A stretch of DNA of 64,000 bases from Pelobates cultripes (lineage: Eukaryota > Chordata > Amphibia > Anura > Pelobatidae), in assembly GCA_933207985.1 (NCBI GenBank), contig OW240917.1, positions 243,869,009 to 243,933,008 on the forward strand, written 5' to 3'. Each line of letters starts with the position of its first letter. Within the stretch, counting starts at the first letter, position 1. Below are positions 20,021-31,230 of this stretch, piece by piece. The translations under genes were made by a program, and so were the position numbers. Below the pieces are notes generated by a model, which did no database searches, had not been told where the DNA came from, and saw only the letters and a program-made list of their open reading frames with translations.

Positions 20021-21831
20021 GTAAGGATAAATTGGTCTCAACGATTTATCTCGTAGCGTATGGATGAGTAAATGTTGGCATTAGGAATATTAATGTATTT
20101 ATTATTAAATAGTTATTTTATAGAGCTCTTATCCTGAGTGCTTTACAATAGAAGAAAACAGAATATTGGTAATTATAAAGAATTCTCCCTGAACCTGATG
20201 CCATTGGCTAGTATGATCAGAGTAAGCTCTTTATTATAAGGGAGCCTACAAATATCCTCGCAGGTGGTAGCACCAGAGGAGGTTTTGCGTGTGTGTGTGT
20301 GTATGTCTGGCTTTGTGTCTGTTTTTATAATGGGTATGTGTGTATCTGTGGGTGTGTCTGTTTGACAGTGTGTGTATCTCTGGCTTTGTGTCTTTTTGAC
20401 AGTGGGTGTGTGCATGTCTAGCCATGTGTCTGTTTGACAGTGGGTGTGTTTGTATATCTGGTTGTGTGTCTGTTTGACAGTGTGTGTATCTAACTAACTA
20501 ACTAACTAACGATGTGTGTGAGTACGTATGTCTGTCTGTGTGTCTGTTTGACAAAGTGTGAATGTGTCTCTGCCTATGTGTGTGTGTCTGACAGTGTATG
20601 AGATTGTTTTTTATTATGTATGCATACCAAACTGTGTGTCTGTTTGATGCTATGTGTGCGCATGAATGTTTATTTAGGTGAGGGGGTCCAGCCAATATTT
20701 TTTTAAGGGGCCTTGCAGTTTCTGAAAGCAATTGAGGGTGGCTTAGTAGTAGCAACACTTTGGAAATGTTTGCTAAGTGAGATTGGGGTGCAGGTATCAA
20801 ACTGGTGAAAGAATGAATTCCTGAGGTTCTTTGTAACTGGAGCTTAGATTAGAATGTATACCTTTGTACGATCAATTTGTGCACTTTTAGATTGTGCTTA
20901 TAAAATCTTTAAATTACTGCAGAATGTATTAGGTTATAGGGCTGGCTATTCCATTAAGCTACCTGGGCGGTGGCAGAGGGCGCTAGTGCTCAGGAGGTGC
21001 CTGAGATAGCAATCAGATGAGAAATAGGGCCTGAACAATCTTCCACATCTACACACCCTGGAGGAAGGAGGCATCCAGAGATATTGTTACATCCCAGGAT
21101 GCTCCCAAAAAAGTCAAGCTTTTAGAGATCGGACTAATCTGTCCACTAGAGGTCCACTAATGCTATAAGCCATATAGAGATACTTTTGCCAACTGCTTTT
21201 CGACACCAAAGTAATCTTTGTCTAATGTTCCCTTCAATCCTCTTAGAATTGTTGAGTAATCACAAGTTCAGTTCTGCCCGATGATAGCCCTTTAAAATGC
21301 ATTTCTAATTTTTAAGCAAATAGCCCCCTAATGTTTTAAGCAGCCATTAAGTGAGATGACTGCGTAACTGCGTTGGTCACTGAGAATGCATATGTATCTT
21401 AGGTAAAACTCTGATTTATATTAACCGAAACATCTGTCATATCTTACTGACTTTCCGACAAACACAGCATCAGAGCTTTGACTTACTTTCAGTCCTCTTA
21501 TAAATATAAAATGAGGTATTTGTTTAAGGAATAAAAATGAAAAATTAAGCCATGTGTCTAAGACTGTGAAGCTGTAATTAAGTCGTGTTATAAATATACA
21601 GAATTCCCAGAGAGCAGAGTGAGGCCTTTCTAAATCATTTCGAAGGATATTTTCCAAAATATAAAAAAGCAAAATGACTCAAATATTAATGTTGCGTGCA
21701 TCCTTTCATCAAGCACTTACCAAGGAATAAAACAGAATCATCTAACTCTAACTGATGAAGTGTGGGCCTAAATAAACTCAGAGTTGCTGTAAGAAAATAA
21801 TAACTATAATTGATGTAACATTTCAATCTAG
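20021..21831 (+). other. OCSTAMP last intron
   Basis: It contains a TG-rich minisatellite at 20285-20660 (listed separately). The rest has no recognised gene or complete transposon. Confidence 0.5.
20285..20660. repeat. TG-rich minisatellite with a TGTGTCTGTTTGACAGTG unit
   Basis: The phrase TGTGTCTGTTTGACAGTG recurs about six times with TG-rich spacers, giving an irregular period of 55-60 bp. A (CTAA)n run lies at about 20490-20508. It sits in the last OCSTAMP intron. Confidence 0.85.
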
Positions 21832-21862
21832 ATATGCCCGAGATGTCTCCAGGAAGGTGTAG
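21832..21862 (+). CDS. OCSTAMP, probable terminal coding exon
   Basis: The acceptor TTTCAATCTAG ends at 21831. One base completes the codon left open at 20020, giving E, then YARDVSRKV and a TAG stop at 21860-21862. The phase match across all three exons supports it. With the visible exons the protein is at least 464 residues, close to the family size. The segment is short and human OCSTAMP has a longer tail, so this is the least certain exon. Confidence 0.5.
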
Positions 21863-23324
21863 ACAACCTGGACCATTGAAGATTGATCAGACTGATCTGA
21901 AGACTGATACTATACATCCCATTTACATCTCCTCCTTTAATAAGTTTTTATGTATTTGCAGTGGCATCGTTACATTTTTACTTTTGTTGACTTTTCTACG
22001 TATTTCGTATACCAGTTCGTTCGTATGCTCCCGAACTGCTAGGGACTTAGTTATTATAGCCCAAAGTCCGGAGCGCTGATTTGTACATTCCCAAGAATCA
22101 AAGTGCAGCATGAAAACTAATTGTCAGTCATATACCCAAACATCATCCTAGACTAGATGAAGGGTAGAACAAGAATAATCTTATTTAGGCCAGATGGCCG
22201 ACTTTTATGCAATTCAGGAGTACAGTATACACACCCACAAAAACTCCCACAAATTTCTGAGTCACTATGACTCTGCATAAAATACAAAATATTAAAAATT
22301 CATAATAATACACACAAAACCTATAGGAACCTCCATAAATGTCATATCCCCGGATAGCCTGGTTCTGAGCGCCCAAGTTTTCCAAATAGTGCTCAGATCC
22401 CATAAACACAGCCGAATCGCTACTTGGGTAAAGTTTTGACCGCTCATGAGGCGCCTGTCCGAAACAGTTCCAAAGTTTCTGTGCTAGCAGTCGGTCAATT
22501 TCGGAAGATCCAAACCGAACAAAACAACGAATGGTTCTCTTCGCTCATAGGTAGGGTTTGTTCGCCTTGTTTGTTGGAACAAACCTACCGAACAGGGTCT
22601 CTGGCCTAAAGGCATCACAAGGAGCCTTGCAATGTCCATGACTTGAAACTGGCTGATTATGTGGATGCTTTCCTTTAGAATTCCGCGATGCTGCCTTTTT
22701 TATTGATTGACCAAAGCTTACAGTGACTCAGTGAACACAAATGGTGATTTGTTTGTTTGCTTTATAATAAAGGACGGCAGGGTTTATTTTCTCAACAGGG
22801 CCCCGCAACTGAGGACATTAAAGTCTTGGACTCCTAACAGAGAGCTGGATGTCCCATATTTAGCATGCATTTCAGGGGTTTACCTGTATATAATACCCCT
22901 TTTATTGCATCCCGCACTAAATATTCTGTGTCCATTTAATGTTTAAACAGTTTTATAATGAGCGCTGTTATTCACAGATTTTACATAATGTTGTTCTAGA
23001 CCATTTCAGCATGTGTTCAGTTCTATATTCAATACTTAATAATATCATTTTAATAGTGTGTGTGTAAAGCTGTGAACTACAATAAAATATAAATGTTAAA
23101 CATGGAAACACCGTGATGAATCTTACTTGGTAAATTATAGGTTATTGTATAGGTTCCTTTCAGTGCTGCAACTTACACAAGTAATCAGCAGAGTTTTCAC
23201 TGAAATTTAAGTTTGAATAATTTGTATGTTGCCAGCTGTTCTTCACAATAAAGTTAAATTAGAAAAAAAGTTTTATTGTATGTTTGTGAGTGTATCTGTG
23301 TGTTGCTTCTTCCTTCTTCTTACT
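21863..23324. other. Region 3' of OCSTAMP, non-coding
   Basis: Probably the 3' untranslated region and intergenic DNA. AATAAA-containing phrases occur (for example near 23081), but the poly(A) site cannot be fixed by eye. Open frames here show no known domain. Confidence 0.4.
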
Positions 23325-23344
23325 TATAGGGACACTATAGTCAT

Positions 23345-23357
23345 CAAAACAACCTTA
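23345..23357. repeat. 13-bp target-site duplication (left) of the Penelope-like element
   Basis: CAAAACAACCTTA here is repeated exactly at 25040-25052. A duplication of 10-15 bp is usual for target-primed retroelements. Confidence 0.8.
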
Positions 23358-23630
23358 TACAAACAAATCTACACAATAAAGTGCAAGAACACACACAAGT
23401 GTGGGGGTGGTAGCTGAAATATAAGTGCAACTCCACAGTGTTTAAAAAACCACTTAAAAAACACACAAATACAAATATTGTTAAAAGATAAAGATAGAGG
23501 AGTGCAGGTAAAAATATGTATATAATATACTTATAAATACTTGATTGTCCTTTAGATGTTACCTATATACAGAAAAGGATAAACATAGCATAATACTGTT
23601 GGACTAAAAAATTGTCAATAAGTAAATATT

Positions 23631-24000
23631 GGTTCCACTCACACTTTGCAGAACCACATATAGTAGGCTCTGACTTTTGTCGCTCTTTTCAAATCCCCGA
23701 TGTATTTGACTCCACCACACCTCCAGATCTCTCCACTTTTGCCAGGATACAGGAGATATAAATAATTCCAAAGGAAATAGGGGATATTTGTCAAAAATTT
23801 AATTAACATATATAGTTAAAAACAGGGAAATCTATAAAGTGCATAAAGGTGAAAATCAATAAAGTAGCAGCACTGACGCGTTTCGACCGTCAAAACAGTC
23901 TTTTTCAAAGTGCATAGAGTGTTCGTCTCCATATTCTGTATATATACCATTCAAATTTGGCGCCAAAAATCTCCGTTCACTGGCGTCCATGTACTTCCTG
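23631..24000 (-). repeat. Pseudo-LTR arm, 3' copy
   Basis: GGTTCCACTCACACTTTGCA at the outer end and GGCGTCCATGTACTTCC at the inner end are mirrored at 24671-25039. It includes hammerhead copy 3 and the TATATA box near 23938-23945 (minus strand). Confidence 0.85.
23870..23913 (-). ncRNA. Hammerhead ribozyme-like fold (copy 3, U3-A8 core)
   Basis: Minus strand: stem I GCACT (23909-23913) with AGTGC (23870-23874), five perfect pairs; core TTGAAAA (23902-23908); extra A (23901); stem II GACTG/CGGTC with one G-U pair and loop TTTTGA (23885-23900); GAAA (23881-23884); stem III palindrome ACGCGT (23876-23881); position 17 is C at 23875. Expected cleavage is 3' of that C. The core differs from CUGANGA only by U3 and A8, which can still pair with each other. 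Confidence 0.72.
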
Positions 24001-24481
24001 GTTTCGCCGGCCGGCTTCCTTGTCTCCGCTCATTTTTACGTCAGATTACGTCTAATTACGTCTGACGTCAGACGTCTTTTTCCCGAACCGGAAGTAACTC
24101 AAATTAGCTCCCTGAAGCTGCCGCAGCCATCTTAGAAGAGTCTTTATAATATATTCAGTATGGGACTGTCCTGGCAATATATTTTTCAATTTATAACAAA
24201 ACACAAACATCTCGATCTTTATAAACCCTATATTACTAATAAATATAAAAAGCATATGCAATTGTACAGACAGGTTTTTCATAAGTATATTTAAAAGAAG
24301 AGAAGAAAATGACATATAACATTTAAAAAAAGAGAGAAAGAGATAACATCATTAATATAATGCCTGTGAAACACAGAACAGTAAAACATATAAATTATTA
24401 ATACATATATTCATAAAAAATATATATATAAAAAATAATTATATAATAAAATCATAACTAATAAACCGTTTTTTAAAATAA

Positions 24482-24682
24482 TTAGATGAGCACACTCATT
24501 TCAAAATCCATATTAAGTCCTTTAGGTGATAGTGTGTCCAAATTAAAAATCCAACCCATTTCACATTTACTCAAATTTGCGTTGATATCACCTCCTCTCC
24601 AATGTTTTGTCACCGTTTGAATTCCATAAAACTTAATGTGACTTGGGTCCTGATTGTGGTGTTCAAGAAAATGGAAGTACAT
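24482..24682 (-). pseudogene. Penelope-like polyprotein, C-terminal GIY-YIG-region fragment
   Basis: The minus strand encodes HFLEHHNQDPSHIKFYGIQ, then RGGDINANLSKCEMGWIFNLDTLSPKGLN before a stop, listed here in two parts: RGGDINANLSKCEMGW and IFNLDTLSPKGLN. The E-x2-WI-x-L-x-TL-x-PKGLN ending is the conserved C-terminus of Penelope-type RT-endonuclease proteins, just after the GIY-YIG nuclease core. The fragment starts directly at the inner edge of the inverted pseudo-LTR, so RT and the catalytic part of the endonuclease are absent. It is a non-functional remnant, and the ATG at its head is incidental. Confidence 0.8.
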
Positions 24683-25039
24683 GGACGCCAGTGAACGGAG
24701 ATTTTTGGCGCCAAATTTGAATGGTATATATACAGAATATGGAGACGAACACTTTATGCACTTTGAAAAAGACTGTTTTGACGGTCGAAACGCGTCAGTG
24801 CTGCTACTTTATTGATTTTCACCTGTATGCACTTTATAGATTTCCCTGTTTTTAACTATATATGTTAATTAATTTTTTGACAAATATCCCCTATTTCCTT
24901 TGGAATTATTTATATCTCCTGTATCCTGGCAAAAGTGGAGAGATCTGGAGGTGTGGTGGAGTCAAATACATCAGGGATTTGAAAAGAGCGACAAAAGTCA
25001 GAGCCTACTATATGTGGCTCTGCAAAGTGTGAGTGGAAC
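24671..25039 (+). repeat. Pseudo-LTR arm, inverted 5' copy
   Basis: The reverse complement of 23631-24000, with few differences (for example TATGCACTTTATAG against the other arm's CTATAAAGTGCATAA). It carries hammerhead copy 4 and TATATATA at 24725-24732. Confidence 0.85.
24758..24801 (+). ncRNA. Hammerhead ribozyme-like fold (copy 4, U3-A8 core)
   Basis: Stem I GCACT (24758-24762) with AGTGC (24797-24801); core TTGAAAA (24763-24769); extra A (24770); stem II GACTG/CGGTC (24771-24775, 24782-24786), loop TTTTGA; GAAA (24787-24790); stem III ACGCGT (24790-24795); position 17 is C24796, with cleavage expected before A24797. It is identical in fold to copy 3 and points the opposite way. A TATA-like box starts 33 nt upstream. 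Confidence 0.72.
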
Positions 25040-25642
25040 CAAAACAACCTTAGCTTAACCCCTTAAGGACACATGACATGTGTGACATGTCATGATTCCC
25101 TTTTATTCCAGACGTTTGGTCAGTTTGGTCAGACGTTTGGTCAGCAGTTTTTGTGTATAGATTATGCATCTGAATTCTCAATTATCTGCCATTTAGGAGT
25201 TAAATCACGTTGTTTCTGTTTATACAGCCCTAGCCACATCTCCCCTGGCTGTGACTGACACAGCCTGCATGAAAATAAAGGGTTTAATTTTCAAACAGAT
25301 GCTAACTTTCTTTAGACGTTTTTACCATCTGCTCTTTAAATTGAACTTTAATCACAGACAGAAGGCTCTTGCAAGCTATTAACAGAGCAGGAGATTTAAA
25401 AAAAAAAATCTAAATTAAACAGACTGTGCAATAAAGGAAGCATAAATATTAGATCTCTCTTTACAGGAAGTGTTTAGAAAGGCTGTGCCAATCACATGCT
25501 GGGAGGTGTGGCTAGGGCTGTATAAACAAATTGAGTTAACTCTTAAATGACAGAGAATTAAGTAGTGAAACTGCAGGGGCATATATGCAAAAACTGCTTC
25601 ATTAAGCTGAAGTTGTTTTGGTGACTATAGTGTCTTTTTAAG

Positions 25643-26385
25643 AATATGTGAATATGTCTGATTGTGTACTATTTAAAAACTAATTATCTGGCAAGATCCC
25701 TATTTAACATCCTCAGATGTCTATTGATGTAGGCGGAATAGTACATCACAAATATAATGCAAGTTTGAAAATTAATATTGAAAATAACACAAAGCGCCCA
25801 CCAACAGTTGCTGGATTTACATTAAAAGGGAACATTTAAAATAGGAAGCAGATGTGAGAAGCTAGCTTATACAGTTTATTATGAACGACTATTGCAACAT
25901 CACGTGAGTTGACATGATATATTGACTAAAATAAATCACGTTAGTGACACCAGAAAAAAAAAAAGGAAAAAGTGTTAACCGAGATTTTTATAAATGGAAC
26001 TTAATTAATAGTAAAAAGTGACTGGCAGCGGCTTCCGGTTTACAATAGAATTTGTGTCAGAATTTTTTTTGGCTCTTTTTAATTAACATTTTGGTGCTAA
26101 ATGCGATAGTCAGCACTGTGTTAATTATATAGTATGAACAATTGTTATTGGCCTCATGGTGTGATATTTTATATCTTGCAGAATTAAATATGTTGAAAAT
26201 ATGTTTTGCCCTGTTATGTTTAGAATTATGGTGCTTATAATCTCAGTGCAAGTGAATACTGTGAATACTGAAGTGTCCCATCTCAAGACACCTAAAATAT
26301 ATATTATGGGGGTTCCTGAAAAGGCTTGAGGTTTGTCGGTATAGAACACATTCAATTATGACAAAATAAGAATTTGACAGTGCCC
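25643..26385. other. Non-coding DNA, nothing recognised
   Basis: AT-rich, no gene or defined repeat. Confidence 0.4.
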
Positions 26386-26893
26386 TTAAAGGGGCACTCC
26401 AGACCCCTAAACCACTTTAGTTTGCTTAAATGTTTTATGTGTAAAGAGTGAGTAAATTTTTTTCTCATTTTACTAAAATTATAGATTTCACTAGAAATTG
26501 GCACTTTTGTAATTAACCTGGTTACACCCCCTGGCTGACAACCAGACTACCGTTCCTGTTACTTCCTGGTTTGGTTAGCTCAGTGGAACTAAACTTAAGA
26601 TGAAGTAAATTGCTCAGAGCACCTGCCTTGCAAAGACTTGTCATTGAGCTGTATTGGGAAGTCTGTGATTGGACAGCCACATAAAGTCTGGGCGGGGTTA
26701 GAAGGGTAGGGCTTGCAAAGGCTGCAGACAAGAGATCCGCAGCTTTTGCAAGCTGTTTTTAGATTGACACCCAATAAAAATGAATAATTAAATATGTGCA
26801 TTATTTTACATTTGGGATATATCTACTAACTTTGAGTTTATTATTATTTGTTTATTTATTTATTTTATTTGGGCAGTGGAGAGTCCTTATAAA
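26386..26893. mobile_element. TTAA-type MITE (GCACTCC...GGCAGTG family), copy
   Basis: It starts TTAAAGGGGCACTCCAGACC and ends near GGGCAGTGGAGAGTCCTTATAA. The interior (CCTGGTTACACCCCC, TTCCTGTTACTTCCTGGTTTG, TGTGATTGGACAG, GCAGCTTTTGCAAGCTG) is shared with 48859-49344 and, inverted, with 19380-19590. No coding sequence. Confidence 0.75.
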
Positions 26894-27667
26894 CATGGAG
26901 TATTATAAATTAAAGACTAACTGTGCATGACCAAATTGTGGCACCATCTGGCCATGAAGCAGGACTTGATTTTTGTAATTTTTACCTGTAAGACGAATCA
27001 TTTTGTGTTTAGAATGTAAATACTCAAAGTAAAAATTCTTTAAACGAGAAGGAAATGTGTAATTACTTTTTTTCTCCAAAATAGATATGCAAAAAAAAAA
27101 CAACAAAAATCCTCATCCATTCTCATTATCTCTATATTCATCTACTTATGCAAATATAGAGCTAATGATTTATTCATACATCTACTTGCTATGCAAGTGT
27201 GGAAAATAGCTGAAGAGCTTTTTATATCCAAAATGCTTTGAAAAAGCATTTTCCGTCTCCAAGAGGTCCCTATTGGATGTACTTTGATTCCAAACTCGAG
27301 CAGAAAAAAAATATTGTAGGGAAATGAATTCAAAGAAAGTCATTATGGCATACTTACTAAGTTAACTCACCATATGCCAGGGGAGTGTAGCAGTAAACCC
27401 AAAGCAATTTTTTTTTTTATCTGTTTAGGGTAGAAAGTGTTAAAGGGACAACAAAGAAAATATGCGTTATTGAAAGAGTTAAAAAAAAATCACTGACATT
27501 GAATGAGTTAGCAGAATTACATAGCTTTTTTTTTTTTTTTTTTTTTACATTTTCTTATTCATCTTTAGAAAGCTACATAATAAAGCGTATTAAGGTACTT
27601 AGCGATACACATAACAGCTCTACTAATTCACTGTACTCCAGCAGTTCTGAGAATTAGGAAGACTTAC
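26894..27667. other. Non-coding DNA
   Basis: AT-rich, with a poly(T) run at about 27525-27546. No gene recognised. Confidence 0.4.
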
Positions 27668-27992
27668 TTAAAGGGAATCTGCTACTTCTCAGTTTTTTTT
27701 TTATATTCTGTTTACTTACCACTATAAGTGACAAGTATATGTTTGTGTAGTATCAACAGCACATTTAAATGTAGAACTACACACCTCTTTATCCTACGAC
27801 TGGGCGCCTCCATCTTGGATCTCAGTCAGTCATTGTTATAAGCTGTGTCCTTTGCACCTGTCAGTCAGAGTGTAGAGAAAACAAACAAAGAAGATGAGAA
27901 ATGAAATAATGTTTCAGTTTATTCTCCTCATTTGCAATGCTTGCCCTGGCTGTGAATTTCCAGTCTGCAAGGGAGCATTGCTTGCAGGACTT
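27668..27992. mobile_element. Second MITE family (GCGCCTCCATCTT core), copy 2, left part
   Basis: It starts TTAAAGGGAATCTGCTACTTC. The core phrases GACTGGGCGCCTCCATCTT and GTTATAAGCTGTGTCC match 18464-18898. The L1 at 27993-29552 interrupts it. The right part continues from 29568 for an uncertain distance. Confidence 0.65.
27978..27992. repeat. 15-bp target-site duplication of the L1 (one side)
   Basis: TTGCTTGCAGGACTT here recurs exactly at 29553-29567. The adjacent poly(T) on the plus strand marks the poly(A) tail of a minus-strand L1. Confidence 0.88.
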
Positions 27993-29552
27993 TTTTTTTT
28001 AATTATAATCTTTATTTAAAGGGTTTCCCCCCTTTTTTTTTTTTTTTTATCCATAAAAAAAAACAATACAATACAACAATTACATACAAATGGTAAAGAA
28101 ACAATTTCCTGTTTAAGATGTTCATCCATAAGATGTTTCCTTACACATTTCAATTAGCTAAAAACGAACAATACTTTAGACTTACACATCTACATAAACA
28201 GGACAAAACAGTGCAGCAAGAGAGAAGGGAAGAAACTCATCGAGAAAAGATATATATTTGTCTCATGATATATATTATATTATATTGTCCAAAGCATTAA
28301 CAGTCAGCCTCATTATTCACCTTAAAAAAAAAAAAAAAAAAACTCTCTATTTATCAATCTTCTCCCAACATTTCAACCACATTGTTGTTTTCCTACTTAA
28401 TTTTTGTTTGCTCAATAACACTTCCATTTTTACTTGAAACTTAAGCTGGGCTTTGACTTGATCCCAAGGAACTTCTCTATCATTTTTCCATCTTCTAGCA
28501 ATCACAATTTTTGCTGCTAAAAAAAGATGGATAAGAATAATTTTCAAATCCTTTGTCATTACCGGCCAGTTTAGATGAAGCAAAACAGTCTCCGGGGAGA
28601 GCCTCAACTCAAGGTTCAAGTCTACGGATACAAACTTTTGTATATTAAACCACAAATTGTTCAGTTTGCTACACTCCCACCAAATATGCTTAAAAGTACC
28701 TTTGTTTATACCACATCTCCAACATAGATGGTTTGCTGAAGAGTACATTTTGTTCAATTTGTCTGGTACTAAGTACCATCTATTTAGGACTTTAAAATGG
28801 GTTTCTAATAGATTTAACGAGTGTATATACTTCGAAGCTTCTGTCAATGAGAGACCCCAATGCCTGATATTTATATCCATATTTAATTCTTCTTTCCAGG
28901 CAGTTATGGCTGTTGGAGTTTTTGCTTTATTGCACATTTTGCTTAATACCAAAGCTTTTGAGAGTGGTTTGTTTATCTTATCTGTATTGAAGAGTATATT
29001 TAACCCATTATTCAAATTAATGTTTGATACAATTAAATGTGTTATCAAGAAACTTTTAAGTCTTAGATAATTGAACAACTCTTTTGATGGTAAGTTGTAT
29101 TCCTGTGTTAATTGAGCAAAGGTTTTAATTTTATCTTTTACAAGTAATTGAGACAGTCGCAAAATTCCTGCTTGATTCCAGTTTTTTAAATTTATATCTG
29201 CGACTTGATGTTCTACAAAATCTAAACTTAAATAAGTTGGAATTTTGTTTTCTATTTTTAGGTTTTTTTTAATTTTAAGCCAACTATTCATTAAATGTGT
29301 TAATGTTATGCTAGGATAATCTTTTTTTTTTTAAAGTTTGGTAGTGTTCCAAATTAAACAATCCAAGCTGGGGACTCCTCCTGCAATAAGTTCTGTTTTA
29401 TACCAACTTTCGTTTTTGTTTTCTTCTACTTGCATCCTGTATATATGTAAAATTATCGCTGCCCTATAATTATTTGATATTAGAGGATAGGCCAGTCCTC
29501 CTTTATTCAGTTTTTGTGTTAGTATTGACTGACTCAGTCTTGGTTTTTTACC
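27993..29552 (-). mobile_element. 5'-truncated L1-type LINE
   Basis: Bounded by a 15-bp duplication, with a poly(A) tail (plus-strand T run from 27993) and the C-terminal part of ORF2 on the minus strand. Only the last 1.56 kb of the element was inserted. Confidence 0.9.
28347..29552 (-). pseudogene. L1 ORF2 C-terminal fragment
   Basis: The open part runs from 29291 to 28347 (314 residues from an internal Met). Upstream, to about 29552, the minus strand still encodes the end of the RT domain (GGLAYPLISNNYRAAIILH) but a disrupted A/T run near 29320 separates the two. The C-terminal region has the L1-type CX2CX8HX4C motif (CWRCGINKGTFKHIWWEC), at about residues 193-210. The endonuclease and RT catalytic residues are absent because of the 5' truncation. 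It is an insertion relic with no host function implied. Confidence 0.9.
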
Positions 29553-29567
29553 TTGCTTGCAGGACTT

Positions 29568-30639
29568 ATCGAAACATTTTCTATTATAATAAAATGGTTG
29601 GTCTTTTCACAGGCGGCAGCTGTGCTGTTAGAATGACATTTACTAAGTACGTTTTTATTCAATTAATTAACAAATCCTTTTTCATTTGTTTAGAAACCCC
29701 ATCACAGAACAATAATTGACATCCATTTTGATGTAAGTCAATTGTTTCCACTTAAATTAGCTTACTAAGTGGTGGGACATGGATGTTGCTCTCTGTTGGG
29801 CTGTTATTTAGGATGGAGGTTTACTTAAAACGTTATTTCTTAATAAAAATAATAAAAAAAAAAAAAAAACTATCAAGACTTGAATGACTGTTGTGACTGT
29901 AGCGTAGACACATATAGCAGGTTAACACGTTGAACTTTGATTATCCCAGAGGCTAACTCACTAATTCGTATATCACTAGGATTCTTCATTAAACACAGTA
30001 TTTTATCGAATTAGTTACATAGTTACATGGCTGAAAAGAGAGGCCTGAAGAATTTTCCTCAATAAGCTGTTGCAGCCAAGATCTTGGCATTTGGATTTTA
30101 ACTGCCAAAATTAATCGTGTAATGAATAATTATTTGAGTTGTTGAATAATTAATAATTAATTACTGTGACACATTGGCCTCAAATATTTGTGGGTAAGGT
30201 TTTCAAATGAATTCTGATAAATTACACTTTTGTGAATAACATTATTAGTATAAACTTAATGCTCTGAATTTCCTTCTTTCCTATTTAGTATTCCCTTCAT
30301 AAATAATAGCTTAAATGGCCCAGTTCAACAAATGAAAGTTATTGTAAAATTAAATACCATTTTTAAAATGTTATTTAAGGGGCAGCCTATGCATGTAAAC
30401 CTTAACAGCTTGGAGTAGTGGTCAGAATTTGAGTGCTGTCAATAGTCTGTGTGGGGTCTTCCATTTTGTCCCAACCATTTAGAACTCGCATGACAGAAAA
30501 ACGTGCATTACAGTTCTCCCTGTCCTTTCTCCCTCAGGCTTGATAGCGATATCAATTTAACCCATCTCTGTAATACACTCAATACATTCAAATGTACTCA
30601 TAACACGCCCTTCCTATTGTGTTTTTATACCCCCCTCCT
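29568..30639. other. Right part of the split MITE, then non-coding DNA
   Basis: After the L1 the second MITE family probably continues for one or two hundred bases. A short AGTTACATAGTTACATGGCTGAAAAGAG phrase at about 30013-30040, shared with the CR1/L2-like tail at 39738 onward, is given here in parts: AGTTACATAGTTACAT and GGCTGAAAAGAG. No gene recognised. Confidence 0.4.
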
Positions 30640-30797
30640 CTAGACTGTAAGCTTGTTTGAGCAGGGTCCTCAGCTACCTATTGTTCCGGTTAAATTTTGT
30701 TATTGCCTCATTTGGTAAATCCCCCTTTTATTGTAAAGTGCTGCGGAATAAGCTGACGCTATATAAATACCAATAATAATAATAATAATAATAACAC
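30640..30797 (+). mobile_element. SINE-like repeat with ATA tail
   Basis: The phrase TAGACTGTAAGCTTGTTTGA-GCAGGG, then TGTAAAGTGCTGCGGAAT and GCTATATAAATA followed by (AATAAT)n, is a pattern I know as a widespread short interspersed repeat tail in amphibians and fish. The family name cannot be fixed by eye. Confidence 0.55.
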
Positions 30798-30839
30798 ACT
30801 TATACACAATGCATATTACATCGCTTACTAACATGCCCA

Positions 30840-31230
30840 AACCAATTACACATTTACATCACAACTGTCAAACCCATTCATTTATACCCATATGTCAATT
30901 ATTTCATTCAATTTAAATTCTCCCATTTCTTTCGGACTGTCTCTTCTCCCCAATATTCCCATCCCCTCATTAACCTGCCAACTAACCCTCCCTTCACCAA
31001 TTTACCTTCCCATAGTACCACCTTACCCAATAATCACCCCCCTCTGCTACCAATTAATCCCTTTCTTGACCATACTAAACCTCCACATTGCCTTGCAATT
31101 AACCCCTTCATTCCCACACTAGTATTCCATATAGTCCTGCGATTAACCCCATCACTGCCAACCTAGAATCACTGATTTCCTTGCCATTAACACCCTTCTT
31201 TTCCAAATTAGATCTCTGCAAAGCCACAGT
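30840..31230. repeat. Degenerate ATTAACCCC-type repeat
   Basis: C-rich, G-poor strand with repeated ATTAACCCCTTCATTCCCAC-like phrases, irregular in length. The open frame across it is low-complexity. Confidence 0.45.

Larger units (their letters stand above)
23358..25039 (-). mobile_element. Penelope-like element, 5'-truncated, with inverted pseudo-LTRs
   Basis: Two arms of about 370-410 bp, 23631-24000 and 24671-25039, are inverted repeats of each other. Between them the minus strand encodes only the C-terminal end of a Penelope-type protein (24482-24682) and a 3' untranslated stretch. Each arm carries a hammerhead fold and an upstream TATATA box. Truncated copies preceded by an inverted pseudo-LTR are a known Penelope arrangement. 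The 13-bp duplication defines both borders. Region 23358-23630 is the outer part of the 3' pseudo-LTR. Confidence 0.85.
23325..25642. mobile_element. TTAA-type foldback MITE, split by a Penelope-like element
   Basis: The left end, GGGACACTATAGTCATCAAA, pairs with the right end, GGTGACTATAGTGTCTTTTT. Inner arms also pair: TATACAGCCCTAGCCACATC (about 25221-25240) with GTGTGGCTAGGGCTGTATA (about 25505-25525). The MITE proper is 23325-23357 plus 25040-25642; the rest is the inserted Penelope-like element. The left TTAA has decayed to TTAT. Confidence 0.75.

Noticed and set aside
21834..22079. 81-residue frame starting at the ATG inside the last OCSTAMP exon
   Set aside because: The splice acceptor and phase indicate a different frame, which stops at 21862; this frame has no known domain.
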